This document shows, in pieces, positions 50,458-57,055 of a DNA stretch of 57,055 nucleotides. Source of the stretch: CANGYM01 sp044235825 (GTDB lineage Bacteria > Pseudomonadota > Alphaproteobacteria > JAJTHO01 > CANGYM01); NCBI GenBank assembly GCA_044235825.1, contig JBIIHL010000002.1:1-57055 (forward strand), in the 5' to 3' direction. A program made the position numbers and the translations under genes. A model generated the notes under the pieces. It did no database searches. It was given only the letters and a program-made list of their open reading frames with translations, and was not told where the DNA came from. Numbering within the stretch: the first letter of the stretch is position 1; each line of letters opens with the position of its first letter.

Positions 50458-53151
50458 CTACGCCGCCACAGAATGATGGCCCAAAAAATGGGCGATATGG
50501 GACAAAAGACCTTCCCGATCAAATTTTGCAACACACTCGCGAAAGCCGGATTTTCGGGCTTTTATGGTCATATCGCTGTTGACATGGGCGGTAAAGGCAA
50601 TCAGAGGAATGTTTTGCAGCGTGGGATCCTCTGTCACCGCTTTGGCAAAGGCAAAACCATTCATTTCCGGCATTTCAATGTCACTGAGAATCAAATCCAC
50701 CGTATCAGGATCTGATTTCAGGGCGCGAAGGGCATCCGCTGCGGCCTCAAATCCCAAAACCGCGTAGCCTGCTGTCTCTAGCATGGGCGTGAGCAAATTT
50801 CTAAAAAACGCACTGTCATCCACAAACAAAATCCGTTGACTCCGCTTAGAGGCTGCTGAAGAAAATCCCCCCTTTGTGGACATGGGCATGGAATCCTGCC
50901 ACGTGTTCACAACTTTGTGCATGTGATGGTACGCATCCACAATATCGGTGGCTTGATTATTAATAATCAGCGTCCCCAAAATTCCTGTGCCTTCGCTGGG
51001 CAACGTTAAATGCATCGGTGCCTGAACAATATCAATAATTTCATCAACAATCATACCCACGCTTTGTTTTTTTGTATTAAAAACCAACATGGGGGCAATG
51101 CCCTCTTCCGCCAGATGATAATCACCAGAAATGGTCACGATGGGAATCAGGCTGCCCCGATATTGTAACACGGGTTTATCGGTGGTGTATTCCAAGGTTT
51201 TTAAATCAATTTCCTCTAAACGGGCGATCATAGCCAGCGGTATGGCCTTCATGGCTTTTGTCCCCGCACGGAAAACCAGCAAAGAAACCTGTTCCTCTAG
51301 GTTAGACGCTATGGTTTTTTTAACCGCAGGCGTTGTGGGACCACTGTCCTGACCGGTTAAGGTGTCCCCCAAGGTCTGGGCCACGCCATTGGTATCCAAA
51401 ATCATAATCACCTGACCATCCCCAAGAATGGTGTTGCCAGAAAAAACGCCCAGATTTTGCAAAATGGGGGCCAGAGGTTTTACGACAATGTCTTCGGTAT
51501 CAAAAACCCGATCCACAATCATGCCAAAATGGCTGGCCCCAACCCGCGCCACGACAATAAAAATCGTTGTGCTTCCCCCCTCAGGCTTATCCGATTCCAG
51601 ATGCAAAAGAGACCGCAAATCCACAAGCGGCAACAGTTTATTGCGCAGACGCAGGACAGGGGCGCCTTTAAGAAACTCAATTTTATGGTCGGACTGCGGG
51701 GTAATCCGCACCAGTTCACTGACACCCAGCTGAGGGATAGCCATCCGTTGTCCGCCTATGCCCACGATCATGGCAGAGATAATCGCCAAAGTCAGGGGGA
51801 TTTTAATGGTAAACGTTGATCCTTGGCCCTGCTGGGATGCCATTTGGATCACGCCCCCGATGCGTTCGATGTTTGTGCAAACCACATCCATGCCCACCCC
51901 TCGGCCGGAAACAGAGGTTAATGTGGCCGCTGTGGAAAAGCCCGGGGCAAAAATAAACTGTTGAATTTTTTCATCCTCCATATCCGCCAGTTTTTCTGGG
52001 GAACACAGGCCTTTTTCTAGGACTTTTTTCTTAATCGCGTCGATATTTAACCCGCGACCATCATCTTTCAGGGTCATGACAATATAACCCCCTTCATGAC
52101 GGGCCTGCAGATGAATTTGACCCGTTTCCGGTTTTCCAGCGGCCAAACGCTCCGCCGGCGTTTCAACGCCGTGATCCGCAGCATTTCTGACCATGTGAAT
52201 CAGGGGATCGCGGATCATTTCGATGACTTGACGATCCAGCTCTGTTTCCTCCCCCACCAGAATCAAATCCATTTTTTTGCCAAGCTCAACGCTGAGATCC
52301 CGAATGATGCGGGGTAATTTTTTCCACGCATTGCCCACGGGCTGCATACGCGCCTGAACGATCCCATCCTGCAATTCGGATGTCACATGGGAAAGATGCT
52401 GCAAGGGGGTTGCAAAAACCGACAGATTATCCTGTTCCTGACGCATCAGCTGCAACAGCTGATTGCGCGTTAACACCAATTCCCCAACCAGATTCATCAA
52501 CGATTCCACCAGATCCACACGAATGCGAATGGTTTGATCAACAGCGGCGCCCCCTTTTTCTTCGGCAGAATCCTCGGCTGAGGGTTTTTTTGGTTCAGAT
52601 TTAGCCTCTGGCTTTGGTTTTTCGGGCGCTGGGACCTTGGCAACGGTTTTTAAGGAGGGCGCAGGCGCTGCTGAGACAACAACGGCCTCTGGTTCTGGCG
52701 CGCGTGATTTTACCGGAGAGGGTTCAGGGTATGCATCTCCAGAATACGCCTCGGACTCTGGGCCACCGATCTCCCCCCGACTCATGGCATCCAGACTGGC
52801 AATCAGGGGATGATCATCCCCCTCAGGTTCGACTTTATCGTCTTCCAAAACGGCAATGATGAATTTTACTTGATCCATGGCCTCTAGGATCAGAGAAATG
52901 GGCTCTTGCGTGATGGGTTTTTCCCCATCGCGCATTTTCCCCAGCAGCGTTTCAGCGGCGTGCGCCAAACTGGCGAGACGTTTTAATTCCAAAAAGCCGC
53001 ATGTTCCCTTAATGGTGTGCATCAGGCGGAAAATGCTGTCAATCAGCGGGGGGTTGTTGGGATCTTTTTCCAAAGACAAGAGATCTTGGTCGATTTTCTC
53101 GATACTCTCGGTGGTTTCCACCAAAAAATCCTGCAATAATCCATCATCCAT
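50458..53151 (-). CDS. cheA: hybrid chemotaxis kinase CheA with C-terminal receiver
   Basis: A protein of 897 residues. Order: Hpt with phospho-acceptor His45 (RLMHTIKGTCGFLEL), a variable Pro/Glu-rich linker (about 125-205), dimerisation helices from 210 (VDLVESLMNLVGELVLTRNQL), ATPase (VRNAADHGVETPAERL, DDGRGLN, GRGVGMDV), two CheW-like domains (about 455-600 and 630-760), and a receiver domain from about 770 with LFVDDSAFFRN and a phospho-acceptor Asp near 823 in DLILSDIEMPEMNG. CheA-CheY fusions of this kind occur in alphaproteobacteria. ChpT is upstream by 11 bases. Confidence 0.94.
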   Translation of the reverse strand: MDDGLLQDFLVETTESIEKIDQDLLSLEKDPNNPPLIDSIFRLMHTIKGTCGFLELKRLASLAHAAETLLGKMRDGEKPITQEPISLILEAMDQVKFIIAVLEDDKVEPEGDDHPLIASLDAMSRGEIGGPESEAYSGDAYPEPSPVKSRAPEPEAVVVSAAPAPSLKTVAKVPAPEKPKPEAKSEPKKPSAEDSAEEKGGAAVDQTIRIRVDLVESLMNLVGELVLTRNQLLQLMRQEQDNLSVFATPLQHLSHVTSELQDGIVQARMQPVGNAWKKLPRIIRDLSVELGKKMDLILVGEETELDRQVIEMIRDPLIHMVRNAADHGVETPAERLAAGKPETGQIHLQARHEGGYIVMTLKDDGRGLNIDAIKKKVLEKGLCSPEKLADMEDEKIQQFIFAPGFSTAATLTSVSGRGVGMDVVCTNIERIGGVIQMASQQGQGSTFTIKIPLTLAIISAMIVGIGGQRMAIPQLGVSELVRITPQSDHKIEFLKGAPVLRLRNKLLPLVDLRSLLHLESDKPEGGSTTIFIVVARVGASHFGMIVDRVFDTEDIVVKPLAPILQNLGVFSGNTILGDGQVIMILDTNGVAQTLGDTLTGQDSGPTTPAVKKTIASNLEEQVSLLVFRAGTKAMKAIPLAMIARLEEIDLKTLEYTTDKPVLQYRGSLIPIVTISGDYHLAEEGIAPMLVFNTKKQSVGMIVDEIIDIVQAPMHLTLPSEGTGILGTLIINNQATDIVDAYHHMHKVVNTWQDSMPMSTKGGFSSAASKRSQRILFVDDSAFFRNLLTPMLETAGYAVLGFEAAADALRALKSDPDTVDLILSDIEMPEMNGFAFAKAVTEDPTLQNIPLIAFTAHVNSDMTIKARKSGFRECVAKFDREGLLSHIAHFLGHHSVAA

Positions 53152-53162
53152 GGCAATCGCTC

Positions 53163-53810
53163 CTATCCTTGGGGCAACCGCACCTCAAAGATCATCTGAT
53201 CCGGCGCGATGGCATCACACTGCATTTGCATGCCTTGGGAAAAGGCGTAGTATCCTGTATACCATGCTTGCACGGTATAGGCACTTAAATCCTCTGGCAA
53301 TTCTGTTGTTTTGTTAATCAGGGCCAATGTACCCGTTTTTAAGGGTTTTGCCGGATCAACACTGGTTAAGGCAATCCGGATATGCTGGGTCGTCCAGTCA
53401 ATGTGCATTTTTCCGCCGTACATTAGGGCGTCCTTGGCGCACAAAATCATGTTCAGCAGGCACTTGGTCAATTCCTTGGGCAAAATCTCATTGATTTCGC
53501 TGAATGTAATGTCCACTTTACGGTCGGATCCAAAAAAGGCCTCTACGGTTTTTTTGATGCTGTTGGGATCCAGCGTTTGACAGGCCGAGCTAGAACCGTA
53601 CGCCAAACGATAATACCGCAGTCGGGACGATACATTGCGGGCACTTTGGCGGGCAATGGCCAGGGCTTCGGATGCAAAAGATCCATCTTCTTCCAAAAGT
53701 TCTAGTCCGTTTTCCGTGGCCCCAATGGGTCCAGCCAGATCATGGGTCATTTTGGAAATCAGAAGCTCTGCCATTTTTTGGCTAAAGGCATCTTGCGGGT
53801 CAATCATCAT
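53163..53810 (-). CDS. chpT: histidine phosphotransferase ChpT
   Basis: ChpT passes phosphate from the hybrid kinase CckA to CtrA and CpdR in the alphaproteobacterial cell-cycle relay. The protein (215 residues) carries the His box SKMTHDLAGPIGATENGLELL with the acceptor His23, in the kinase-like DHp fold, followed by a degenerate ATP-binding-like domain (LLNMILCAKDALMYGG). AGGACG lies 7 bases before the ATG. It is the first gene of chpT-cheA-cheW-LOG. Its promoter has a CtrA box, so it may be fed back by its own pathway. Confidence 0.9.
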   Translation of the reverse strand: MMIDPQDAFSQKMAELLISKMTHDLAGPIGATENGLELLEEDGSFASEALAIARQSARNVSSRLRYYRLAYGSSSACQTLDPNSIKKTVEAFFGSDRKVDITFSEINEILPKELTKCLLNMILCAKDALMYGGKMHIDWTTQHIRIALTSVDPAKPLKTGTLALINKTTELPEDLSAYTVQAWYTGYYAFSQGMQMQCDAIAPDQMIFEVRLPQG

Positions 53811-53881
53811 AGAACGTCCTTAACAAACACACATCATGCGGCAGCCAAAAGGGGTACCTAACGGCACAAAGGCCGGTCCTT

Positions 53882-53916
53882 TCCAAACACTATAGCAGCC
53901 AAACCTTTCTAAACAA
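53882..53916 (-). promoter_or_regulatory. sigma70 promoter of the chpT operon
   Basis: On the minus strand TTGTTT (53916-53911), 16 bases, TATAGT (53894-53889). The leader to the chpT ATG would be about 72 bases. Confidence 0.55.
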
Positions 53917-53927
53917 TCACCTTCTGG

Positions 53928-53943
53928 TTAACAAAAGGTTAAC
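53928..53943. promoter_or_regulatory. CtrA-type binding site TTAA-N7-TTAAC
   Basis: TTAACAAAAGGTTAAC fits the full CtrA consensus TTAA, 7 bases, TTAAC. Because the box ends are palindromic (GTTAAC), it also fits on the other strand. It lies 12 bases upstream of the -35 of the chpT promoter. No other match was found in the intergenic regions of the window. Confidence 0.65.
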
Positions 53944-53953
53944 GAAAGCCCCA

Positions 53954-54370
53954 TCAGCGCCGCCGAAAAAACCATCTCCGAACCGGCCAAACAATCCACC
54001 GTCGCCCCCGAAGCATCAAAGCCAATCCCACCAACCCACTGATCCATGGATGGTAAAAAATCCAAAGGGTGGCGCGGGCGGCGTGATATTCGATAAATCC
54101 CACCTCGGGATCCTGCGCACTCATGCGCCCCCAACGATACAGGCTTGCGAGGGTTTCAAAGGTCGGTGACAACAGCCTGGGGGCCCAAGCATAAACAAAA
54201 TCGGGCAGATTGCGTTTCATCCACTGATTGATCCGCGTTTCGGACCGATCCCAAAAATCAGGGGTTTCTGCCATCTGAGAGACAGGCTCTGCCACGGGCG
54301 GTGGGGGCGGCAAAACCAAATGCGGCCCCGCAAACAAAAGACAAAGCAAAAACAGAATCAATAAACGCAC
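53954..54370 (-). CDS. small membrane protein of unknown function
   Basis: I do not recognise it. The 138-residue product has an amino-terminal signal or membrane segment (about 2-20), a proline-rich stretch (PPPPPV), a Trp/Tyr-rich middle (QWMKRNLPDFVYAWAPRLLS), a second hydrophobic segment near 103-120 and a very basic end (RGRRWIVWPVRRWFFRRR). It would be a two-segment or signal-anchored inner membrane protein with the basic end in the cytoplasm. No known domain. It lies 71 bases from the FemAB-like gene in the same direction. Confidence 0.6.
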   Translation of the reverse strand: MRLLILFLLCLLFAGPHLVLPPPPPVAEPVSQMAETPDFWDRSETRINQWMKRNLPDFVYAWAPRLLSPTFETLASLYRWGRMSAQDPEVGFIEYHAARATLWIFYHPWISGLVGLALMLRGRRWIVWPVRRWFFRRR

Positions 54371-54441
54371 AAAGACCCTTCGCCTTCTTCATCATGCCCT
54401 ATGATACAACAAAAAAGGGACATTTGTGTTGCCAATCCTTT

Positions 54442-55371
54442 TTAAAGATGAAGATAGGTTCCGCACAAACGAACCTCTTCCCCGCCGAGGCCCTGTTTAA
54501 AGCGGCTCACCCCAGGCATGGTTTTGGGGTTCAGGCCACATAAATCCAACCACCGGATGCCCTTTTGCCTTAGCAGATCCATGGCATGCCATAAAAGACC
54601 GTGATGGGCCCTGAGGTTCCGCCCCTGCGGCGTGGTCACACCCGCAAAATAGGTGGCCGTGTTCCCGTGACTCAGAATCATAATCCCTGCATGATATGTC
54701 CCTTGGCGGCGGGCCAAAAGAACCATGCTTTCTTGATAGGGCAAAAAGCATTGGTACAAATCCGATAAAAACCCGCGGGATGGGGCTTTGATTTTGCTGG
54801 ATTGGCGAAACGCTTCATGGGCATTCAAAAACCATTCTAGATCCTGAGGTGTGGACACAGGTACGCGCTCCACATCATCCCTCACCAGAGCTTTTTTTAA
54901 ATCCTGCCGCCATGAGGCGCGAAAACCGCGCAGCAAAACCTCTGGCGCCTTGCCCAAATCGATATAGGCGGTTTGATAGCCCCCCTGCACCCGCAAAAAA
55001 CCGGAGCGCCACAACAACGCACGATGCGGCGGGGTATCCGGTAACTCAGGAAGCCAAAACAGAATCCCGTCCCGATACCAACGATATCTTGCCCCCAAGG
55101 CTTTCATCATGGCCTGCCTCTGATCCCATGACATCGGGGATACAACGACAGGGCCCCGTAAAGCCTGCCCCACCAACGTTTTTTGTAACACCTGAAGGCA
55201 AGCCACAGGGGCATCCCCCTCAGCAGGATGCACCAGCAGGCGGGTTCTTTTGACACCATAGCGGCGGGCGACGGCTTCGCCGTAACCCCAACTTTGTTCC
55301 AAAGGGATTCTGTCCCCCCTGCCGAGCAAAGCCCGCCAATCTTTTTGCAAAGTGCAGGGTGTGATGTGCAT
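54442..55371 (-). CDS. FemAB-like GNAT-fold acyl/aminoacyltransferase
   Basis: A protein of 309 residues of the Acetyltransf_6/FemAB-like fold. Seen: PLEQSWGYGEAVARRYG near 23-39, GFRASWRQDLKKAL near 148-161, AYNG-like TYHAGIMILSHGNTATYFAGVT near 224-245, HHGLLWHAMDLLRQKGIRWLDLCGL near 255-279, and FKQGLGGEEV at the end, all typical. Such proteins transfer amino acids to peptidoglycan precursors or other envelope acceptors, or act on lipids. Substrate not predictable. It precedes the hypothetical membrane protein and follows tyrA after 14 bases. Confidence 0.82.
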   Translation of the reverse strand: MHITPCTLQKDWRALLGRGDRIPLEQSWGYGEAVARRYGVKRTRLLVHPAEGDAPVACLQVLQKTLVGQALRGPVVVSPMSWDQRQAMMKALGARYRWYRDGILFWLPELPDTPPHRALLWRSGFLRVQGGYQTAYIDLGKAPEVLLRGFRASWRQDLKKALVRDDVERVPVSTPQDLEWFLNAHEAFRQSSKIKAPSRGFLSDLYQCFLPYQESMVLLARRQGTYHAGIMILSHGNTATYFAGVTTPQGRNLRAHHGLLWHAMDLLRQKGIRWLDLCGLNPKTMPGVSRFKQGLGGEEVRLCGTYLHL

Positions 55372-55385
55372 TGATGATGGGTTTC

Positions 55386-56264
55386 TCAGGCCTGTCCGGC
55401 GGCGATAATATCCCGCCGAATGCGACGGGCGTTGGCAAAGGTTTTAAACAGGACCTCTCCTTGACCGTGAGATATGGCTGTTTTCAGGGCCTCCAGATCC
55501 TCAGTAAAGCGATCGAGCATGGACAAAACAGCCTCTTTGTTGGTTAAAAAAATATCCCGCCACATGGTCGGATCCGACGCCGCAATGCGGGTAAAATCCC
55601 GAAAACCACTGGCGGCATACTGCACCACTTCTTGACAAAGATCCTCCCCCAAGGTCATCGCCGTGTCCACAATGGTAAAGGCAATCAAATGGGGGATATG
55701 GGATGTTATGGCCAAAATCTGGTCATGATGGTCCACACTCATGATGTCCACGCGGGCCCCCACGCCTTCCCAGACGGTTTTAACCATGGCCACGGCGCTG
55801 GGATGGGTTTCAGAAAGGGGGGTGAGCAAACACCAGCGATTGTGAAAAAGTTCGGCAAACCCATGTTCTGGCCCACTATGTTCGGTGCCTGCCAAGGGAT
55901 GACCCAGAACAAAACGGGGCAACAACGATGGGGCGTAAAGGCGAAGGGCCTCTTCAACGCTGCCCTTAACGGATCCCACATCGGTTAAAATGACATGGGG
56001 GGGAACCTCTAAAGCCTTTAAAACCTCAGAAAACGCCAGCATAGGCACAGCCAGAATCACCAAATCCGTACCTTCGGGAATGGGCTTTAAAGACTCTGTA
56101 ACGTAATCGACCAAACCAAGATCCCGCACCGTCTGGCGAACGGCGGGACTATGATCATAAACCGTCAGGCGCATGGCGGGGTTGAGCACCCTCAAAGCCC
56201 GTGCCAAAGACGAGCCAATCAACCCAAAGCCCACAAAATGAACATGACGGGGCAAAAAGGTCAT
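55386..56264 (-). CDS. tyrA: prephenate/arogenate dehydrogenase TyrA (TyrC)
   Basis: An NAD-dependent dehydrogenase of 292 residues in tyrosine synthesis. Rossmann motif GFGLIGSSLARAL near 12-24, then LAVPM, LTDVGSVKGSV and the key His of GHPLAGTEHSGPEH, and DHHDQILAITSHIPHLIAF. The start is set at MTFLPRHVHF with ATGA overlap to ilvH; the longer frame adds 13 residues from the ilvH end. Mono-functional: no fused chorismate mutase. Confidence 0.93.
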   Translation of the reverse strand: MTFLPRHVHFVGFGLIGSSLARALRVLNPAMRLTVYDHSPAVRQTVRDLGLVDYVTESLKPIPEGTDLVILAVPMLAFSEVLKALEVPPHVILTDVGSVKGSVEEALRLYAPSLLPRFVLGHPLAGTEHSGPEHGFAELFHNRWCLLTPLSETHPSAVAMVKTVWEGVGARVDIMSVDHHDQILAITSHIPHLIAFTIVDTAMTLGEDLCQEVVQYAASGFRDFTRIAASDPTMWRDIFLTNKEAVLSMLDRFTEDLEALKTAISHGQGEVLFKTFANARRIRRDIIAAGQA

Positions 56265-56782
56265 GATGAGAAGGGCGCCTCCCCTCGGGCCATGGCGACG
56301 CACCCCGTGCGGACAATTTCAATACAGCCCAAGGGCATCATCAGATCAATAAAGGCCTCAACCTTGTCCGTGCGGCCCGAAACCTCGAAAATCAACGATT
56401 GCAGGGTGCTGTCCACAACCCGCGCCCGAAAAATATCCGCCAGACGCATGGCCTCTAAACGGGATTCGCCTTGGCTGAGCACTTTTACCAAAGCCAATTC
56501 CCGATCAACAAGGGGTCCATTTTCTGTCAAATCCCTAACGGCATGCACAGGCACAATGCGAAACAGTTGGGCTTTGATTTGTTCAATGATCTGGCTTGTC
56601 CCGCGGGTGACGAGGGTTATGCGGGATAGCATGGCCTTTGCATCCACCTCGGAAACCGTCAAACTCTCGATGTTATAGCCACGCCCAGAAAACAGGCCAA
56701 TGACACGGGCCAGAACCCCAGGTTCATTATCCACCAAAACAGAGATGATATGGCTACGTTCCTGAGGGCGCTCTTGGGTCAT
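56261..56782 (-). CDS. ilvH: acetolactate synthase small (regulatory) subunit IlvH
   Basis: The regulatory subunit of acetohydroxyacid synthase in branched-chain amino acid synthesis, giving valine feedback. The amino ACT domain (SHIISVLVDNEPGVLARVIG, RGYNIESLTV) is followed by a second ACT-like domain (about 85-165). Length 173 from the ATG at 56782; a TTG seven codons upstream would be longer. The large subunit ilvB/ilvI is not adjacent upstream, where a binding-protein gene ends instead. Coupled to tyrA. Confidence 0.95.
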   Translation of the reverse strand: MTQERPQERSHIISVLVDNEPGVLARVIGLFSGRGYNIESLTVSEVDAKAMLSRITLVTRGTSQIIEQIKAQLFRIVPVHAVRDLTENGPLVDRELALVKVLSQGESRLEAMRLADIFRARVVDSTLQSLIFEVSGRTDKVEAFIDLMMPLGCIEIVRTGCVAMARGEAPFSS

Positions 56783-56806
56783 AAAACAATGCCGAGGATC
56801 CAAAAA

Positions 56807-57055
56807 TCAATAAATATCAAAGGGGAAATAGCGCTGGCGGATCATGTCGTAGGTGCCGTTGCTCAGGATTTTACTCAGACCTTGGTTAAAAATGGCCACA
56901 AGTTCCTCTTCATCCTGACGCATGGCAAAACCGATCCCTTCATCGACGTAAATGGACTCGCTGCGAAAGGCATAGCCCCTGCCTTCATCAGACAACAGCC
57001 AAGACCAGCCCATGATGGCATCGGAAAGCATGGCATCCAATCGGCCACTTTTCAG
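56807..57055 (-). CDS. amino-acid ABC transporter substrate-binding protein, C-terminal part (cut by window)
   Basis: The frame is open to the window edge. The visible 82 residues begin LKSGRMDAMLSDAIMGW, then YAFRSESIYVDEGIGFAMRQDEEELVAIFNQGLSKI and NGTYDMIRQRYFPFDIY. This is the carboxyl part of a bacterial type-3 solute-binding protein, where the sGrxDAml-D pattern lines the ligand cleft. An internal ATG at 57040 is not taken as the start. It is a periplasmic binding protein, ligand probably a polar amino acid. It ends 24 bases before ilvH. Confidence 0.8.
   Translation of the reverse strand: MKSGRLDAMLSDAIMGWSWLLSDEGRGYAFRSESIYVDEGIGFAMRQDEEELVAIFNQGLSKILSNGTYDMIRQRYFPFDIY

Noticed and set aside
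1..57055. CRISPR array, rRNA, tRNA, integrase or transposase
   Set aside because: No regularly spaced repeats, no tRNA clover-leaf in the intergenic regions (the T-arm-like sequence near 22400 belongs to the tmRNA) and no recombinase motifs were seen.

Overview
The window comes from a flagellated, gene-dense alphaproteobacterium. Several lines support this: a circularly permuted two-piece tmRNA gene (about 22150-22470), the alphaproteobacterial cell-cycle proteins TrcR, PopZ and ChpT, the flagellar regulator FlbD, a CtrA-type box TTAA-N7-TTAAC before the chpT operon, LpxI instead of LpxH, and a CheA carrying its own receiver domain. Genes for ornithine, aspartate-family, branched-chain, tyrosine, pyrimidine, riboflavin, isoprenoid, ubiquinone and fatty-acid metabolism argue against a strongly reduced endosymbiont. 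The exact order cannot be fixed from sequence reading alone.

Layout. 1-692: a structured dispersed repeat (cut by the window edge), then an intergenic region with hairpins and terminators on both strands that may encode an unassigned RNA. 693-5607: hslVU under a heat-shock-like promoter, and a four-gene operon trcR, DUF192, FAD-linked oxidoreductase, PCu(A)C-like protein, with promoter and terminator visible. 5645-5820: a complete second copy of the repeat. 5868-13268: lpxD facing prmA-lpxI-lpxB, followed by an ABC-2 permease, an unknown membrane-anchored protein and a dual-ATPase ABC protein. 13279-18380: flagellar switch and MS-ring operon fliF-fliG-fliH-fliN-flbD. 18584-23684: lytic transglycosylase, pyrC, ssrA and a fold-III ornithine decarboxylase with a structured leader. 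23975-30482: rpmE, lysC, a nitronate monooxygenase-like protein, mgtE, maeB, ribH. 30524-35918: a degenerate PAS sensor, ispE, ubiH, ubiA and an isolated fliP. 36105-40950: rpmF-plsX-fabH, dacA, cysS. 40945-45496: a very large fused flavoprotein diverging from gap. 45477-50004: comEC, popZ, an ELM1-like gene and a LOG-family gene. 50004-53943: chpT-cheA-cheW-log with its promoter and CtrA box. 53954-57055: a small membrane protein, a FemAB-like acetyltransferase, tyrA, ilvH and the 3' end of an amino-acid binding protein gene.

How the parts relate. Envelope biogenesis (lpxD, lpxI, lpxB, slt, dacA, plsX, fabH), motility (fli genes, che genes) and polarity/cell-cycle control (trcR, popZ, chpT, flbD, CtrA box) dominate. 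Many neighbours overlap by ATGA or GTGA, so translational coupling is common. Start codons were moved from the longest frame to the family-consistent start in many genes; the reason is given in each entry.

Most notable: the tmRNA with an apparently non-canonical T-loop, an unusual tag and no encoded CCA end; the repeat family whose two copies differ in hairpin loops but keep the stems; the 1129-residue Nfn-like fused flavoprotein with an unrecognised N-terminal region; a PCu(A)C-like protein without the usual copper ligands; an acidic, enlarged PopZ; and a cell-cycle/chemotaxis operon with a CtrA box. No CRISPR array, prophage, insertion sequence, rRNA or tRNA was recognised.
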